Positions 24,301 to 33,487 of a DNA stretch of 64,000 nt are shown here, in pieces. Every line of letters starts with the position of its first letter. The stretch's first letter is position 1. Origin of the DNA: Bufo bufo (Eukaryota > Chordata > Amphibia > Anura > Bufonidae); assembly GCF_905171765.1 (NCBI RefSeq), contig NC_053392.1:33410192-33474191 (forward strand). The letters are read 5' to 3'. Made by a program: the position numbers and the translations under genes. The notes below the pieces were generated by a model. The model saw nothing but the letters and a program-made list of their open reading frames with translations. It did no database searches and was not told the DNA's origin.

Positions 24301-25129
24301 TGATGTTTTCGTTGACTTTGCTTACCTACACAAAGAGTTCAACATCCCCAATGCAGATTTTTATAAGTACCTAAGAATAAGGCACTTGCTACAATCCCCA
24401 AGAAATTTCCACTTTATTTCAAACAATCACTCTCTGACAGAGTGGATTCGCATGTCACATAGATTAGATAAGGGTATCACTAAAGGATATCAATTACTGA
24501 AGGAATCAAATACAAATCCCTTACAGCATACCTTTGACATGTGGAATACTGAGTTAGGCTCAGTTCTCTCAGACTCAGAGTGGAACGAAGTTTTTACCTC
24601 TGTTTCTAAACTCTCTAAATGCTCTGACCACTTAGAAGGAGCAAGAAAAATACTGTATAGATGGTATAGAACCCCTGTTTATTTGAATAAAATTTTTTCA
24701 GAAGTTTCCCCTGCATGTTGGAGGTGTGGTCACGTTTTTGGATCATATCTTCATATGTGGTGGGATTGTCCAACAGTAAGGTGTTTATGGGACACAGTCT
24801 TTGAGTTCATATCAACTCTAGCATGTTATGATATAGATCCCTCTCCTAAGATGGCTTTATTATCGATAGGCCTTATAGACCTTCCTCATCACTATAGAGT
24901 CATTGCCAGTCATTTAATATTTGTTACTCATTTAAAAATTGCTGCTTGTTGGAAATCTGGTACCCTTCCTAATATTAATAGAATTTTTAGAACACTTGAT
25001 AATAATTGCTTATATGAGGGCCTTTGGGCATCGGCTAGGAACTCAAAGACTGTCTTTCTAAAAAAGTGGGACGTTTGGCTAGCTGACAATAAATGCAACA
25101 TTCCTCCTAATGCATCTATTAGATTGTGA
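21329..25129 (+). CDS. L1-type ORF2: AP endonuclease + reverse transcriptase (1,266 aa)
   Basis: ORF2p nicks the target and copies the element RNA from the nick. The N-terminal endonuclease (about 1-230) shows FSANVKGLNSP, IICIQESH (catalytic Glu), LICGDFN and TWSDHAFISL (catalytic His). The reverse transcriptase (about 450-750) shows KNNKSPGPDGL, NFRPISLLN, IANDQIGFVPNRQSSDGTR, LLSLDAEKAFDRIHW, GTRQGCPMSPL and IGLFADDVLIL, the FADD box holding the catalytic Asp pair near residue 703. The C-terminus has a Cys/His motif (CWRCGHVFGSYLHMWWDCP). The frame is open from 21329 to the TGA at 25127-25129. Within the L1/Tx1 group I cannot place it more finely by eye. Confidence 0.95.
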   Translation: MSSKGIKIFSANVKGLNSPFKRSACWNEVRKQRADIICIQESHLNEEDSYRFSHPSFPHTFFSPASKKRKGVIIGFKNSVTFQCHNTIIDEEGRYIIIICDINNTRYTIVNLYAPNADQINFIKRTIKLAQDSKQGSLLICGDFNMCPDSSIDRFPSPIPSLKNSQLRDFLFQEGLLDIWRAHHANEKDFTFFSHPHNTYSRIDLFVSDKWLLQKVLEVTISNITWSDHAFISLTLDDTYSNRIYSPWRLNNSLLQNASIRTDVENSLKEYFKTNDNNLVSDITLWSAHKAFIRGVLLKHAAMQKKNRREILDKLLADIKILEDSSKTSLDPKVISKLKTTRHHLYLHLHEKHEFHLRKLKSDHYSQGNKASKILANRIKKREIKSRIPFLYDNQNQKLYNPKHIAEEFAKYYENLYNLEKTTDIVQPTSEYINDFLNGISLPSITSSQNQSLNSKITHLEISEAIHSLKNNKSPGPDGLTNEYYKNFSHILNPFLNRSFNLIAEQNSIPKDMLNALIITLPKPGKPADKPANFRPISLLNSDVKIFAKILAKRLSSILPSLIANDQIGFVPNRQSSDGTRRFIDLLDVAYTTRTPSLLLSLDAEKAFDRIHWKYIQATLKKFGFGDFFLSAVMSLYSNPSASIYSSSFLSAPFNIKNGTRQGCPMSPLIFALAMEPFAEHIRSSPLINGITVGNTDHRIGLFADDVLILTSNPTTALSAINKIISNFGKASFYKVNINKSQILDLGLSRSTKRSISNLYKYPWAEESLTYLGIQLAFPTSKLFKVNFWPLYNKINDSLNNLRMDSLSWLGRIAAIKMVILPKIVYMFRNIPITIPKGYITKLQALINKHIWGKFKPRVKGLILNKSLKTGGLNVPSIKHYYASSILDQMRYLIKNDISKKWVLLEKNIMGSYDLSLRLSATAAFGSKNITPLSTLNAIHNIWYSIARIEKLVTTSVFSLPLKICELAIPDLRIDNWISLGITDIGQLKKNDVFVDFAYLHKEFNIPNADFYKYLRIRHLLQSPRNFHFISNNHSLTEWIRMSHRLDKGITKGYQLLKESNTNPLQHTFDMWNTELGSVLSDSEWNEVFTSVSKLSKCSDHLEGARKILYRWYRTPVYLNKIFSEVSPACWRCGHVFGSYLHMWWDCPTVRCLWDTVFEFISTLACYDIDPSPKMALLSIGLIDLPHHYRVIASHLIFVTHLKIAACWKSGTLPNINRIFRTLDNNCLYEGLWASARNSKTVFLKKWDVWLADNKCNIPPNASIRL

Positions 25130-25833
25130 TCTTCTTTGCTCTCTAATCCGTTACCTGTATACTAGTATAACTTCTAGTATTTATGTACCTGTTTTGACCT
25201 CTTCTATTTTTAATAATACTTTATCTGTTTTATGAAGTGTAATTATCTACTTCATTAGTAGCTTTCACAAGTGCCTCAATTTTACCACTATTACAACTTT
25301 GTACATGTGATTGAATCTATTCATTTGTAACCTATTTTTGAAAATGTTAATAAAAACTATTGTTCAAAAACAAAAACAAAAAACAACAACTTTGGAATGG
25401 CCAAGTCACGGTCCTGACCTTAATCCAGTAGAAATGTTGTGGAAGGATCTTATGTGAGCATTTCATGGGAGGAAACCACCAACATAACAGAGATGAAGTT
25501 GTTTTGTACAGAGGAATGGGCTGAAATTCCTCCCAGTCGATGTGCAGGACTCATCAACAATTACTGGAAATTTTTAGTTGCAGTTATTGCTGCACATGAA
25601 GGTCGCACCAAATACTGGAAGCAAAGGTTCACATACTTTTACAACTCACAGACATGTGATATTGGATAATTTTCCTTTATAAATAAATGACCAAGTCTAA
25701 TATTTTTGACTTATTTATTTGATTTTGCTATCTTTATCTACTTTTAGGATGTAAAAATCTGTCGTTTTATGTCAAATTCATGCAGAAATATAGAAAATTG
25801 TGAAGAGTTCATAAACAGTCAAGCATCACTGTA

Positions 25834-27509
25834 TGTCCACAAATTATCATTGTTTAATTGAAACAGGCACAGCAATCTGTGATGATTTTTTTATAATTTT
25901 TGGATACAGATCTCCCATCCCCTGATTAGGCATAGATACATGATAGAACTCTCCACTTGTAGACACCACAAGGGGGAGCTCAATCAGTCTCATAGATAAT
26001 TAATAGAGCAGAAATGTATATGCGTGACCTTACAATGTGTATGGAATGGGAGGCTTGGGACTAGGGTCGCCACCTGTCCTAACAAAAAGTGCAGGCCACA
26101 TTTACATGGGTGATAAAAGGGGTGTGGGTTTTGAGGACCGGCTTAACACAGGTGTAATTTGACAACAATAGCTTGATATTATTTTGAGTATTTCTTTATA
26201 TAGATCTAATGTATTCCTGTCATTTGTAATTTAAAAAAAGCCAACAATGCTACGTCGGCTTTATATGTGAACAGGTGTAAGAAAATGCTGTAACCCTTTG
26301 GTTCACTGCTAAAGATATTAAATGGTCATTATATTTTGTATATTTTATATCCACCTGTAGAATAGAGACTTGCTAGCAAGCAAACCTACAGTAGAGACCT
26401 GTTGGCATGTACTGTTCAAAAGCCTTATCCAGGAAAACACTATTCCTGAGAGTGAGAAAACTGCCAGAAAAAAACCTTGTTAAGAATTATCCACTGAAGG
26501 AAGTACTGAATATTTACAGAAGGTTAAGGACCAATTTAAGGCCATGGTGGAGACACTAAGGGAAATGTATGTATATGCCAATAGACTTTACTGCACATGG
26601 AAAGGGTTCATTGCTTCCAGCACCCGGCACACCTCTTAGACCATGCAACTGGGAACTGCCTCATGCGACTAGGAACTGCAGATAAATACTTACTGCCCAC
26701 CCCCACATTGATGTCCTTCCAATTTAGATAGCTGGTGGCCAAATGCTCCATAGGTCATCAGTTATCCCTCACAACTCCCCCATACACATGCAGACTTAAC
26801 TGAAACCCATGAATAAAAAAAAAATCTACAAAAAATACCATGGGGCAGATTAAACTAAGGCTGACGTTTCCATTGCCAGTGTTACTAAGAAGCCCATCGG
26901 AGTTAGGTAGACCTAATTTATTTAGAGATGTAAACCTCCTAATAAATTAGGCTCCTCTTTCGGCAGTCCATGCAACTAGATGCAAAACAGTGTCAGCTAT
27001 GTACTATGTCATATTGGCACCGATGAGATCAGAAATTCTCTCTCCTACTCACACCAGAAACATACAAGTCACTACCCAGCGTGGATTTTTCTGCAGAAAA
27101 TCATCCACATGAAAACAGCATCAAAAATTCGATCAAAACTGCACATAAATCTGCACTGTTTGTGGTGGTTTTGGTGCAGTTTTTATGTGGGTTTTTGGTG
27201 GGGATTTTCTGTGTTTATTAACAGTCCTATGAGGAAATCCACTGTATATAAATTGCACAAATATTTGGCATGCTGTGGATTTTAAACCGCCTGTTTTGGA
27301 CCTTAATAACCAAGTGATTTTTTTTTTCATTTTATCATCATTGCCTTCCAAGAGCTCTAACTTTTTTATTTTTCCATCTATGTAGCCATATGAGCACTTG
27401 TTTTTCAAGGGACAAGTTGTAGTTTTTAATAATGCCATTTTGGGGTACACATAACTTACTGATTAACTTTTAGGGAGAACTGAGTTTTAGCGCACCAGTG
27501 AATGGTGCG
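25834..27509. other. Non-coding repeat-rich stretch
   Basis: No gene is seen. 26860-27290 resembles a degenerate MITE rich in 'gtggatttt' and its complement. 27300-27460 ('gccatatgagcacttgtttt ... aatgccattttggggtacac') is related in inverted orientation to 14300-14440, so it is a fragment of the same TTAA-type family. The remainder (25834-26850) is unassigned. Confidence 0.5.
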
Positions 27510-28189
27510 TGTGACAAACTCCCCTCTTTTGAGTTTGCCACGAGTACTTGGAGAGGACTACTTGCCAGCCTCTTACCATGTGATTACGGTCCCATGTTGA
27601 ATGCACCGGTTTTATGCAGTAGCTACATAGTTCTATAAGTTCATGTATTTTGCTGTCTTTTGCTACCATGTGGCTAATGGAGTCTTGCCCTTTGTCCTGA
27701 GAGATAATGGAATTACACCTCGGTTGTCTCCAGGACAGAGGACATTGTGTATTGTCCTGCCTGGGATAATTATGTTAACCATTGTGTACCATAATTATAT
27801 CACAGGCAGAGGGGAGGATGTTATGTGGGTTGTAACCTTTGTGTTATGGGTTAATGTATGTTATTTGTAGGTGTCTCCCTTGCATGGGAGCAGGGGATAA
27901 AAGAAATTGTATGTTTGAGTGCCTGTGTGCTTCCAGTAAAGTTTTCCAGCATTCAGCTTTGGCTCATGTATGGACTTATTTGGCGATACCAGCGATACCA
28001 GCGATAATAGCGATTTATTGCTCTGTGGATTATTTGGCGGTGCTATTACATGGGAAGAAGGGAATACTAGACGGTGACACAGGTGATCCCGTCACAGTGC
28101 GCTTTATGGGTGAAAAAGTATTGTAAAAATAGAAAATTAATAAATAAAGTATATTAGAAAAAGATTTTTTTAGGGGGTTAGAGACAACA
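27510..28189 (+). repeat. Left LTR (680 bp)
   Basis: It aligns with 30053-31013 over its whole length except for about 255-280 bp missing after 'ggagtcttgccc'. The missing part is bounded by similar 'tgtcct.gagagataa' sequences, which suggests a deletion between short repeats. It contains a short gcgataccagcgatacc repeat near 27985, expanded in the right LTR. Confidence 0.85.
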
Positions 28190-28378
28190 TAGATGATCCC
28201 GTCACAACTGGTGGCAAGCAGCGGGATCTTCCCTTCTTTTTCCCTGCACAGAGGATTCAAGGAAGGCACTAGTGTATGGTGCATGGAGGGCAATGCTGGC
28301 ACTCGTGCAGCGACCCTGGCTTTGAAGGAGCTCAAGGGACAGAGCTAGCTACCGGGCAGCATTCCTATCCACAGCAAC

Positions 28379-29917
28379 ATGGAAGAGGAGATTCGCTGGA
28401 GGTTGCAGCAGCACTTGGCCCAACAGGATGGGCCTGTATCAGAGGAGGGCATAATGGACTTGAGAGATGCCATTCGAAAGGGGCTGTGGTATGACGCCTT
28501 AGAGGAGGTACAGCGGCGGCAGAGAGCCTTCCCGGTGAGGAACAGAGGTTCCAGGTACTCGTGGCCCTGCGGTCACCCTTCCTAGGAAAGCAACCCTTGG
28601 CGGAGTGGGTGACGGAACTGTGGAACCTGGTTTGGAAGGAGTTGTGGCTGGACAAAGCGTACCGGGCACTAAAGTGGTATGCCACCCAGCGCAACCCATG
28701 GATGACTAACCACTATCTGCTGGAGGGAGAGGATTATGATGGTCCGGGCTTACTGTGGGAAGCCTTTGAGGAGGGCGATCACTTTGGATGCCCCACAGAA
28801 TGTCGGTTCTGGGACATCCACGACATCAGGGAAACCATGCTGGACCTTCCCCCGAGCGGATGACCTTGGACCAGACCTGATTCATCTAGTCACCATGGAG
28901 TGGGAGCTGGAGCAGAGCTACTGTCAACTGTTCAACCTAGCTCAACCACCATACCTCAGCCCAGAGGATTGCCTGGAAATTATACCCTCTTTTGCCCAAC
29001 CAACCTCAGAGGTGAGCAACCTCATAGACTTGTCCTGGGAGGACCCACAGATGGCAGGTGGAAATGGGACCGAGGTCTCTCTACTGGCCCTACAGGGATG
29101 CTGGGCCGCCTGCCCAGATCTCTAGCGGCAGTGCATATCACAGGGAGAGGAGACAACCGGTCTCTCTCCCCAGCGGCAACCTGAGTTCCAGGGGGAGGAG
29201 ATGCTGGGTCCCTCTGCCCTACATCAACCAAAGTCCTGGGGATGAGAGGCAACCGGCCTCACCTTCCAACAGCAGCTGGAGATACCGGGAAAAGGGGAAC
29301 ACAAACCCCACTACACGGGCGCAGATGAGACCGCGGGCTCTGTGCCAGTCCTACAGGGATGCTGGACGGTTGGTCCAGATCCCCAGCCACCTCCGCAGGC
29401 ATACCAGGAGGAGGAGGTAAGCGAGCCCTCCCCTTCTCAGCTACTTCCCAACCGAGTTCTGGGGGCAGGGGATGAGCCTGCCATACCCACTGATCCCTTC
29501 CCAGCGGAAGAGCTGGCATCCGGGCAGAGCGCCGCTAGCCTCTGCTCCACCGACCCCCTTGTTACAGGGCTGGCTTGCACCCCCCTCACCCCAGCAGAAG
29601 AGCTGACATCAGGGCAGAGCGCCGCTAGCCTCTGCTCCACCGACCCCCTTGTTACAGGGCTGGCTTGCACCCCCCTCACCCCAGCAGAAGAGCTGACATC
29701 AGGGCAGAGCGCCGCTAGCCTCTGCTCCACCGACCCCCTTGTTACAGAACTGGCTTGCACCCCCCTCGCCCAGTGCTGGCATCAGTGCAGAACGCCGCAG
29801 GCCGCTGGCCCCCAAGTAGCCCCAGCAATTTGCCTAGCCGCACCAGGGAGACTGAGGATGCTGAACTGTTTCACCACAACCTGGGACCTACAGACCAGTA
29901 CTGTCCCTTGTGGGTGA
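28379..29917 (+). pseudogene. Degraded ORF of the non-autonomous LTR element, possibly gag-like
   Basis: The frame starts at an ATG at 28379 (MEEEIRWRLQQHLAQQDG), shifts frame near 28570 (continuing to 28863 with LAEWVTELWNLVWKELW), shifts back near 28860 (to 29125), and is followed by a Pro-rich part to 29917. I recognise no family. The charged, Trp-rich first part and the position right after the primer site would fit a gag-like protein of a non-autonomous element. At least two frameshifts mean no full product. The C-terminal part includes three 30-residue repeats. Confidence 0.5.
29506..29775 (+). repeat. 90-bp tandem repeat, three copies
   Basis: Three near-identical 90-bp units (containing ctgacatcagggcagagcgc and caccgacccccttgttacag) encode 30-residue repeats around SGQSAASLCSTDPLVT in one frame. 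They lie within the internal region of the non-autonomous LTR element. Confidence 0.9.
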
Positions 29918-30052
29918 GCTACCCTGTTAACTATTTACCGTGGGTGGGCAACTCTGCTAATGTTTCTTTTGTGGGTGGGCTTCCCGACTAATCTAGGTAC
30001 TGACCGACAGGAGGTCAGATACCTGTTTAGTCTTAACACCAAAGGGAAGATA

Positions 30053-31013
30053 TGTGACAAACTCCCCTCTTTTGAGTTTGCCACGAGTACTTGGAGAGGA
30101 CTACTTGCCAGCCTCTTACCATGTGATTACGGTCCCATGTTGAATGCACCGGTTTTATGCAATAGCTGCATAGTTATATAAGTTCATGTATTTTGCTGTC
30201 TTTTGCTACCATGTGGCTAATGGAGTCTTGCCCCTGTCCTTGGGAGATAAGTGGATCACTTCTCAATTGTCTCCAGGACAAAAGACTGTGTAGAACCGGT
30301 TTTGGACAGAAAAGCCATGAGTACAGCCAGGCCAAAGAGACTTTTACTAACTTTTGAATTCCTGGTCTAATTCGTGCCATTTTGGTATGTGTTAAATGTC
30401 TATGTGTATTGTAAAGGGTGGGACATTGTATATTTGAGTAAGGGATGTCTGTCCTATTGTCTCCCCGTGTGTATTGGCGATTTCCCTTTGTCCTGAGAGA
30501 TAATGGAATTACACCTCGGTTGTCTCCAGGACAGAGGACATTGTGTATTGTCCTGCCTGGGATAATTATGTTAACCATTGTGTACCATAATTATATCACA
30601 GGCAGAGGGGAGGATGTTATGTGGGTTGTAACCTTTGTGTTATGGGTTAATGTATGTTATTTGTGGGTGTCTCCTTTGCATGGGAGCAGGGGATAAAAGA
30701 AATTGTATGTTTGCGTGCCTGTGTGCTTCCAGTAAAGTTTTCCAGCATTCAGCCTAGGCTCATGTATGGACTTATTTGGCAATAACAGCGATACTGGCGA
30801 TACCAGCGATACCGGTGATACCAGCGATAATAGCGATTTATTGCTCTGTGGATTATTTGGCGGTGCTATTACATGGGAAGAAGGGAATACTAGACGGTGA
30901 CACAGATGATCCCGTCACAGTGCGCTTTATGGGTGAAAAAGTATTGTAAAAATAGAAAATTAATAAATAAAGTATATTAGAAAAAGATTTTTTTTAGGGG
31001 GTTAGAGACAACA
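30053..31013 (+). repeat. Right LTR (961 bp)
   Basis: Direct copy of 27510-28189 with about 255-280 bp extra (about 30236-30490, including gtgtagaaccggttttgg). Scattered substitutions relative to the left copy (for example cagtagctacatag versus caatagctgcatag) indicate an old insertion. Confidence 0.85.
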
Positions 31014-32161
31014 TATTAAAAGTTAGTATAAAAGTTTAGTTACTCTTTAATGCTGGCTGTGCTATCCATACTTAGCTATACTGGGCATACTACATTACAA
31101 TACATAACAATATATATCAAACCATTTGCAGATATCCCCTGCTCTAGGGTATCTGCAATGCTTTTAAGGTAATGTACTGCATTAAATGTCATGTAATATG
31201 CTGATATGTAACACATAGAATGGTCCAGCATGTGTCACACGTGGTCTAAGTTAATTTTTTGGGCTCACCTCCCTCTGGTGTTCAGGGTGGTGGCTGGCCC
31301 TTCCCCTAGCTTCAGGAGACTCTAGGTTCTAGGAGTAGACAGCCATGAGAGTGGGTTCTGGAGGAGAGGGAGCAGACTGCAGGCACTCCTTTCCCCAGAC
31401 ATTCAGCTCAAAATTTTAGGAGACTAACAGTTCTCCGTGGGTCCTCTGCCACTTCTTCAGAGATAGAGAGAGAAGATTTAAAACTACAGTGCGAGCATAA
31501 AGCATTATAGACTTTGCTCCTGCAGCCGGGAAGCAAATCAAGCACCCGATGCACCCCAGATCCATGGATACAAAGGTGACAACGTCAGTAAATTGATCAA
31601 TGTACAGCTTTCTTAGACCTTGCTGCAGTGGAGGGATAACAAGTTCAGACACCATGCACACTTCAGGTACAATTTTAGGGAGCAGGGAGACCACAACTAC
31701 AGGGAGAGCCCTGAGGGAATATAGGGCCCCCCTCCTTGACTGCACCGACCCCAGCGACAGCTTGAGGGAGTACATCATGACATAGCATCTCGGCCACTAT
31801 CACTCCCATCCTCTGCACCAGCTCCTTAGGCGCTAGCTGCACATGCTGTGTTTCTTTTGGTGGTTTTTCTGCTGGAAACCAAATCCCATTACAGTCAGCA
31901 TGATCAATCAGGTAGCATTAGATTCAGTCATTTGATGGAAACTACGCTTGCATTATTTCCATTGCTCTGTTCCTAGTCACCTCAGCCCTGGCCCTGTCAG
32001 TCAAGATGGAGGTGAAGAAGAAACAGGAGGAGCAAGAGTGACTTGGACCATCCCTCGGTGCACTTGACTGCTCATTTGCATATGAATTCAAACCAAATTC
32101 ATGCCGGATGATAATGATTGTGATGTATGATATATAATGTTACAACTTCTATTTCTTACAG
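31014..32161. other. Unassigned stretch before first host exon
   Basis: No element ends or conserved coding are seen. A minus-strand open frame at 31416-31778 has no recognisable motif. The 3' end (32130-32161) is the polypyrimidine tract and AG acceptor of the first exon candidate. Confidence 0.4.
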
Positions 32162-32228
32162 GACAATTTCAGTGTATTAGTGAATCAGTCGAGGGTTGTC
32201 CAGCAGAGAAATCGGAGAGTTCCTCCAA
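32162..32228 (+). CDS. Exon candidate preceding first FN2 domain (67 bp)
   Basis: A strong acceptor (acttctatttcttacag) and donor (aa|gtaagtg) bound 67 bp. Read in phase 0 it gives DNFSVLVNQSRVVQQRNRRV then PP, ending with one base that joins the next exon as a Ser codon. It contains a sequon (NQS) and a basic RNRR stretch. The phase fits the FN2 exon exactly and another frame would meet a stop after splicing. It probably encodes the mature N-terminal segment; a signal-peptide exon must lie upstream. Confidence 0.65.
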
Positions 32229-32309
32229 GTAAGTGCACGCTGCAGACATCGTTTATCCTGATTCTTCAGGTTTTTCTCTATCATGTCTCGTCATATGTAC
32301 TGTACAAGC

Positions 32310-32820
32310 AGGGGAGTAGCTAAAGGCTCATGGGCCCTGGTGCAAGAGTTCAGATTGGGCCCCCCTTCCCTCAGTGCTTTGTGGCCAGGTGCAGGGGAGC
32401 ACCCAGCCTTTCTGCTACCCGAGGCAAAAATGTAAACGGCCCCCCCATCCCCATGCCAAATTCTCAACCTAACCCCTTCCCCCCAGCCCTACAGAACATT
32501 ACATACAGGCAGCATAGCTAAACATACAGGGAAATACAATGCCCCATACCTCTCACATCTAGTAATGTCTCCTCTGATGTAGATGTTCTCTTTCCTCATC
32601 TTCTCCTTCACACCAGACCACAATGATGATTTCTTTCAGCCATATCTTCTCTCTGAAGAGTTTGACAAACAGAAATCTTAGTTTCCTACTTTTCCATCCT
32701 CCTCCCCACCTTCTGAACACCCCATCCTGTTACCCCTAATACTGTGCCCGCTGTGGTCCCCAATAATACTGCAGAAACAGTCCCCCTGAAAATACTAGTA
32801 TCACATAGATAGTGCCACGA
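32310..32820. mobile_element. hAT-type MITE fragment (approximate)
   Basis: It starts caggggagtagctaaaggct, related to the CAGTGG..GTA ends of the hAT MITE at 14561-14820, and continues with GC-rich 'gggcccccctt' and 'taatactgtgcccgctgtgg' segments common in this repeat type. No matching right end or 8-bp duplication was found. It lies in the first intron of the FN2 gene. Confidence 0.4.
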
Positions 32821-33271
32821 TCAATAATTATTGGTAAAAAAAAAAAAAATCAGTGCCTTGTCTGTATTGTTTTGCACTCGAGTTTCTCCGGTATAGAAGC
32901 ACCCTGGTTAACTGTAGATCTTGACTGTTTGGACTTATTTCCCATTGGGGTGTACCACGTCTTACCATCCCTTTTTGAGAGCTCGGGGGACTCAGCGTAG
33001 CGTTGGGGCTACCTCAAAACTGGCCACTGCACACATTGGTGACGTTTACAAGTCACGATGGTCACTAACCATTCCCTAAAGGGGTTACAGAATCTTGTGA
33101 TCCCCTTGATCTCATAAACATTGGAAACTCTAGTTCACAGCCTGCAACCATTGTTATGTTTAGAGACATCTATATGTCAGGAGATACAACTAGACTTGGT
33201 TTCACACCACTATCTTTCCAAATGATCACCAACAAAATTTTTTACAAGATATATATATATTTTTATTTTAG

Positions 33272-33418
33272 GTAAGACTACAGCTTGTTACTTCCCGTTT
33301 ATCGCGAATGGAGTATCCTACAGTGCGTGTACTATGGTGGGACAGACCAGGGCCTACTGGTGCTCCACCACAGACAGCTTTGACAGAGACGGACAATGGA
33401 GCTGGTGCACTGGGCCAG
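33272..33418 (+). CDS. FN2 domain exon 1 (147 bp)
   Basis: The exon encodes one complete fibronectin type II domain with phase 1 at both ends, the usual arrangement for FN2 exons. The four cysteines are spaced C-x13-C-x10-C-x14-C (ACYFPFIANGVSYSAC, then YWC, then WSWC), with the conserved FPF near the start, an aromatic before the third Cys, and STTDSFDRDGQW matching the FN2 core. The acceptor is tttttattttag and the donor is cag|gtgaga. These domains form small two-disulfide modules that bind collagen or choline lipids; the specificity is unknown here. Confidence 0.93.
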
Positions 33419-33487
33419 GTGAGACAATTCAGGTTCTGTGTGTTATTCAGATTGTGATCCTTTCCTTGTGTTACCCCAGATCATGTA

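Larger units (their letters stand above)
19616..25387 (+). mobile_element. L1-clade LINE, full-length, both ORFs open
   Basis: A 5.77-kb non-LTR retrotransposon: 150-bp 5' leader beginning with a G-run (ggggg cgtggccgg), ORF1 (19766-20896), a 432-bp spacer, ORF2 (21329-25129), and a 3' tail ending in caaaaacaaaaaacaac. The 8-bp target duplication aactttgg flanks it (19608-19615 and 25388-25395), and the Tc1 sequence it interrupted resumes exactly after it (ggaatggccaagtcac). No stop or frameshift was found in either ORF, so the copy looks capable of function, though this was not tested. Confidence 0.94.
14519..25618 (+). pseudogene. Transposase remnants of the outer Tc1, in four blocks
   Basis: Recognisable Tc1 transposase sequence is scattered over 14519-14560 (start ATG, 'atggcacgaacaaaggagat'), 14826-15026 (HTH region, 'gactccaccaatccacagtc'), 19108-19607 (catalytic region, 'ttttgtggactgatgcgacc') and 25388-25618 (C-terminal part with 'cttaatccagtagaaatg', the region of the catalytic Glu). 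Each block ends exactly where another element begins. Small indels and substitutions also break the frame inside blocks, so no protein is made. The coordinates given span the intervening elements. Confidence 0.85.
11343..25831 (+). mobile_element. Old Tc1-type transposon, split by many later insertions
   Basis: The outer ends are inverted repeats. 11343-11500 reads 'cagtcgtccatgtaagtttg', then 'attttctatatttctg', 'ctaaaagtag' and 'cacatgtctgtgagttgtaa'. The reverse complement of 25620-25831 carries the same landmarks in the same order. TA flanks both ends (11341-11342 and 25832-25833), the Tc1/mariner target site. The body survives as separate pieces: 11343-11635, 14461-14560, 14821-15026, 19108-19615 and 25388-25831. 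Between them lie a TTAA-type MITE, a hAT MITE, a TIR element carrying a Penelope-like element, and an L1-like LINE. Rejoined in order, the pieces follow a normal Tc1 layout of about 1.6 kb, so this is the oldest layer of the nest. Confidence 0.9.
27510..31013 (+). mobile_element. Non-autonomous LTR retrotransposon without pol
   Basis: Two direct LTRs beginning tgtgacaaactcccctcttt and ending gggttagagacaaca enclose 1.86 kb of internal DNA. Just inside the left LTR is a primer-site-like 'actggtggcaagcagcggg'. Just before the right LTR is a purine tract (caaagggaagata). The internal part has degraded open frames but no protease, reverse transcriptase, RNase H or integrase motifs, so it would need enzymes from another element. 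No 5-bp target duplication is visible (gtgcg on the left, tatta on the right). Confidence 0.8.

Noticed and set aside
31416..31778. 120-residue minus-strand ORF
   Set aside because: No motif, no splice context, no recognisable family; likely chance.
31926..32041. Hydrophobic segment (ISIALFLVTSALALS) as signal-peptide exon of the FN2 gene
   Set aside because: No ATG in frame, stops upstream, and no good donor in the required phase.
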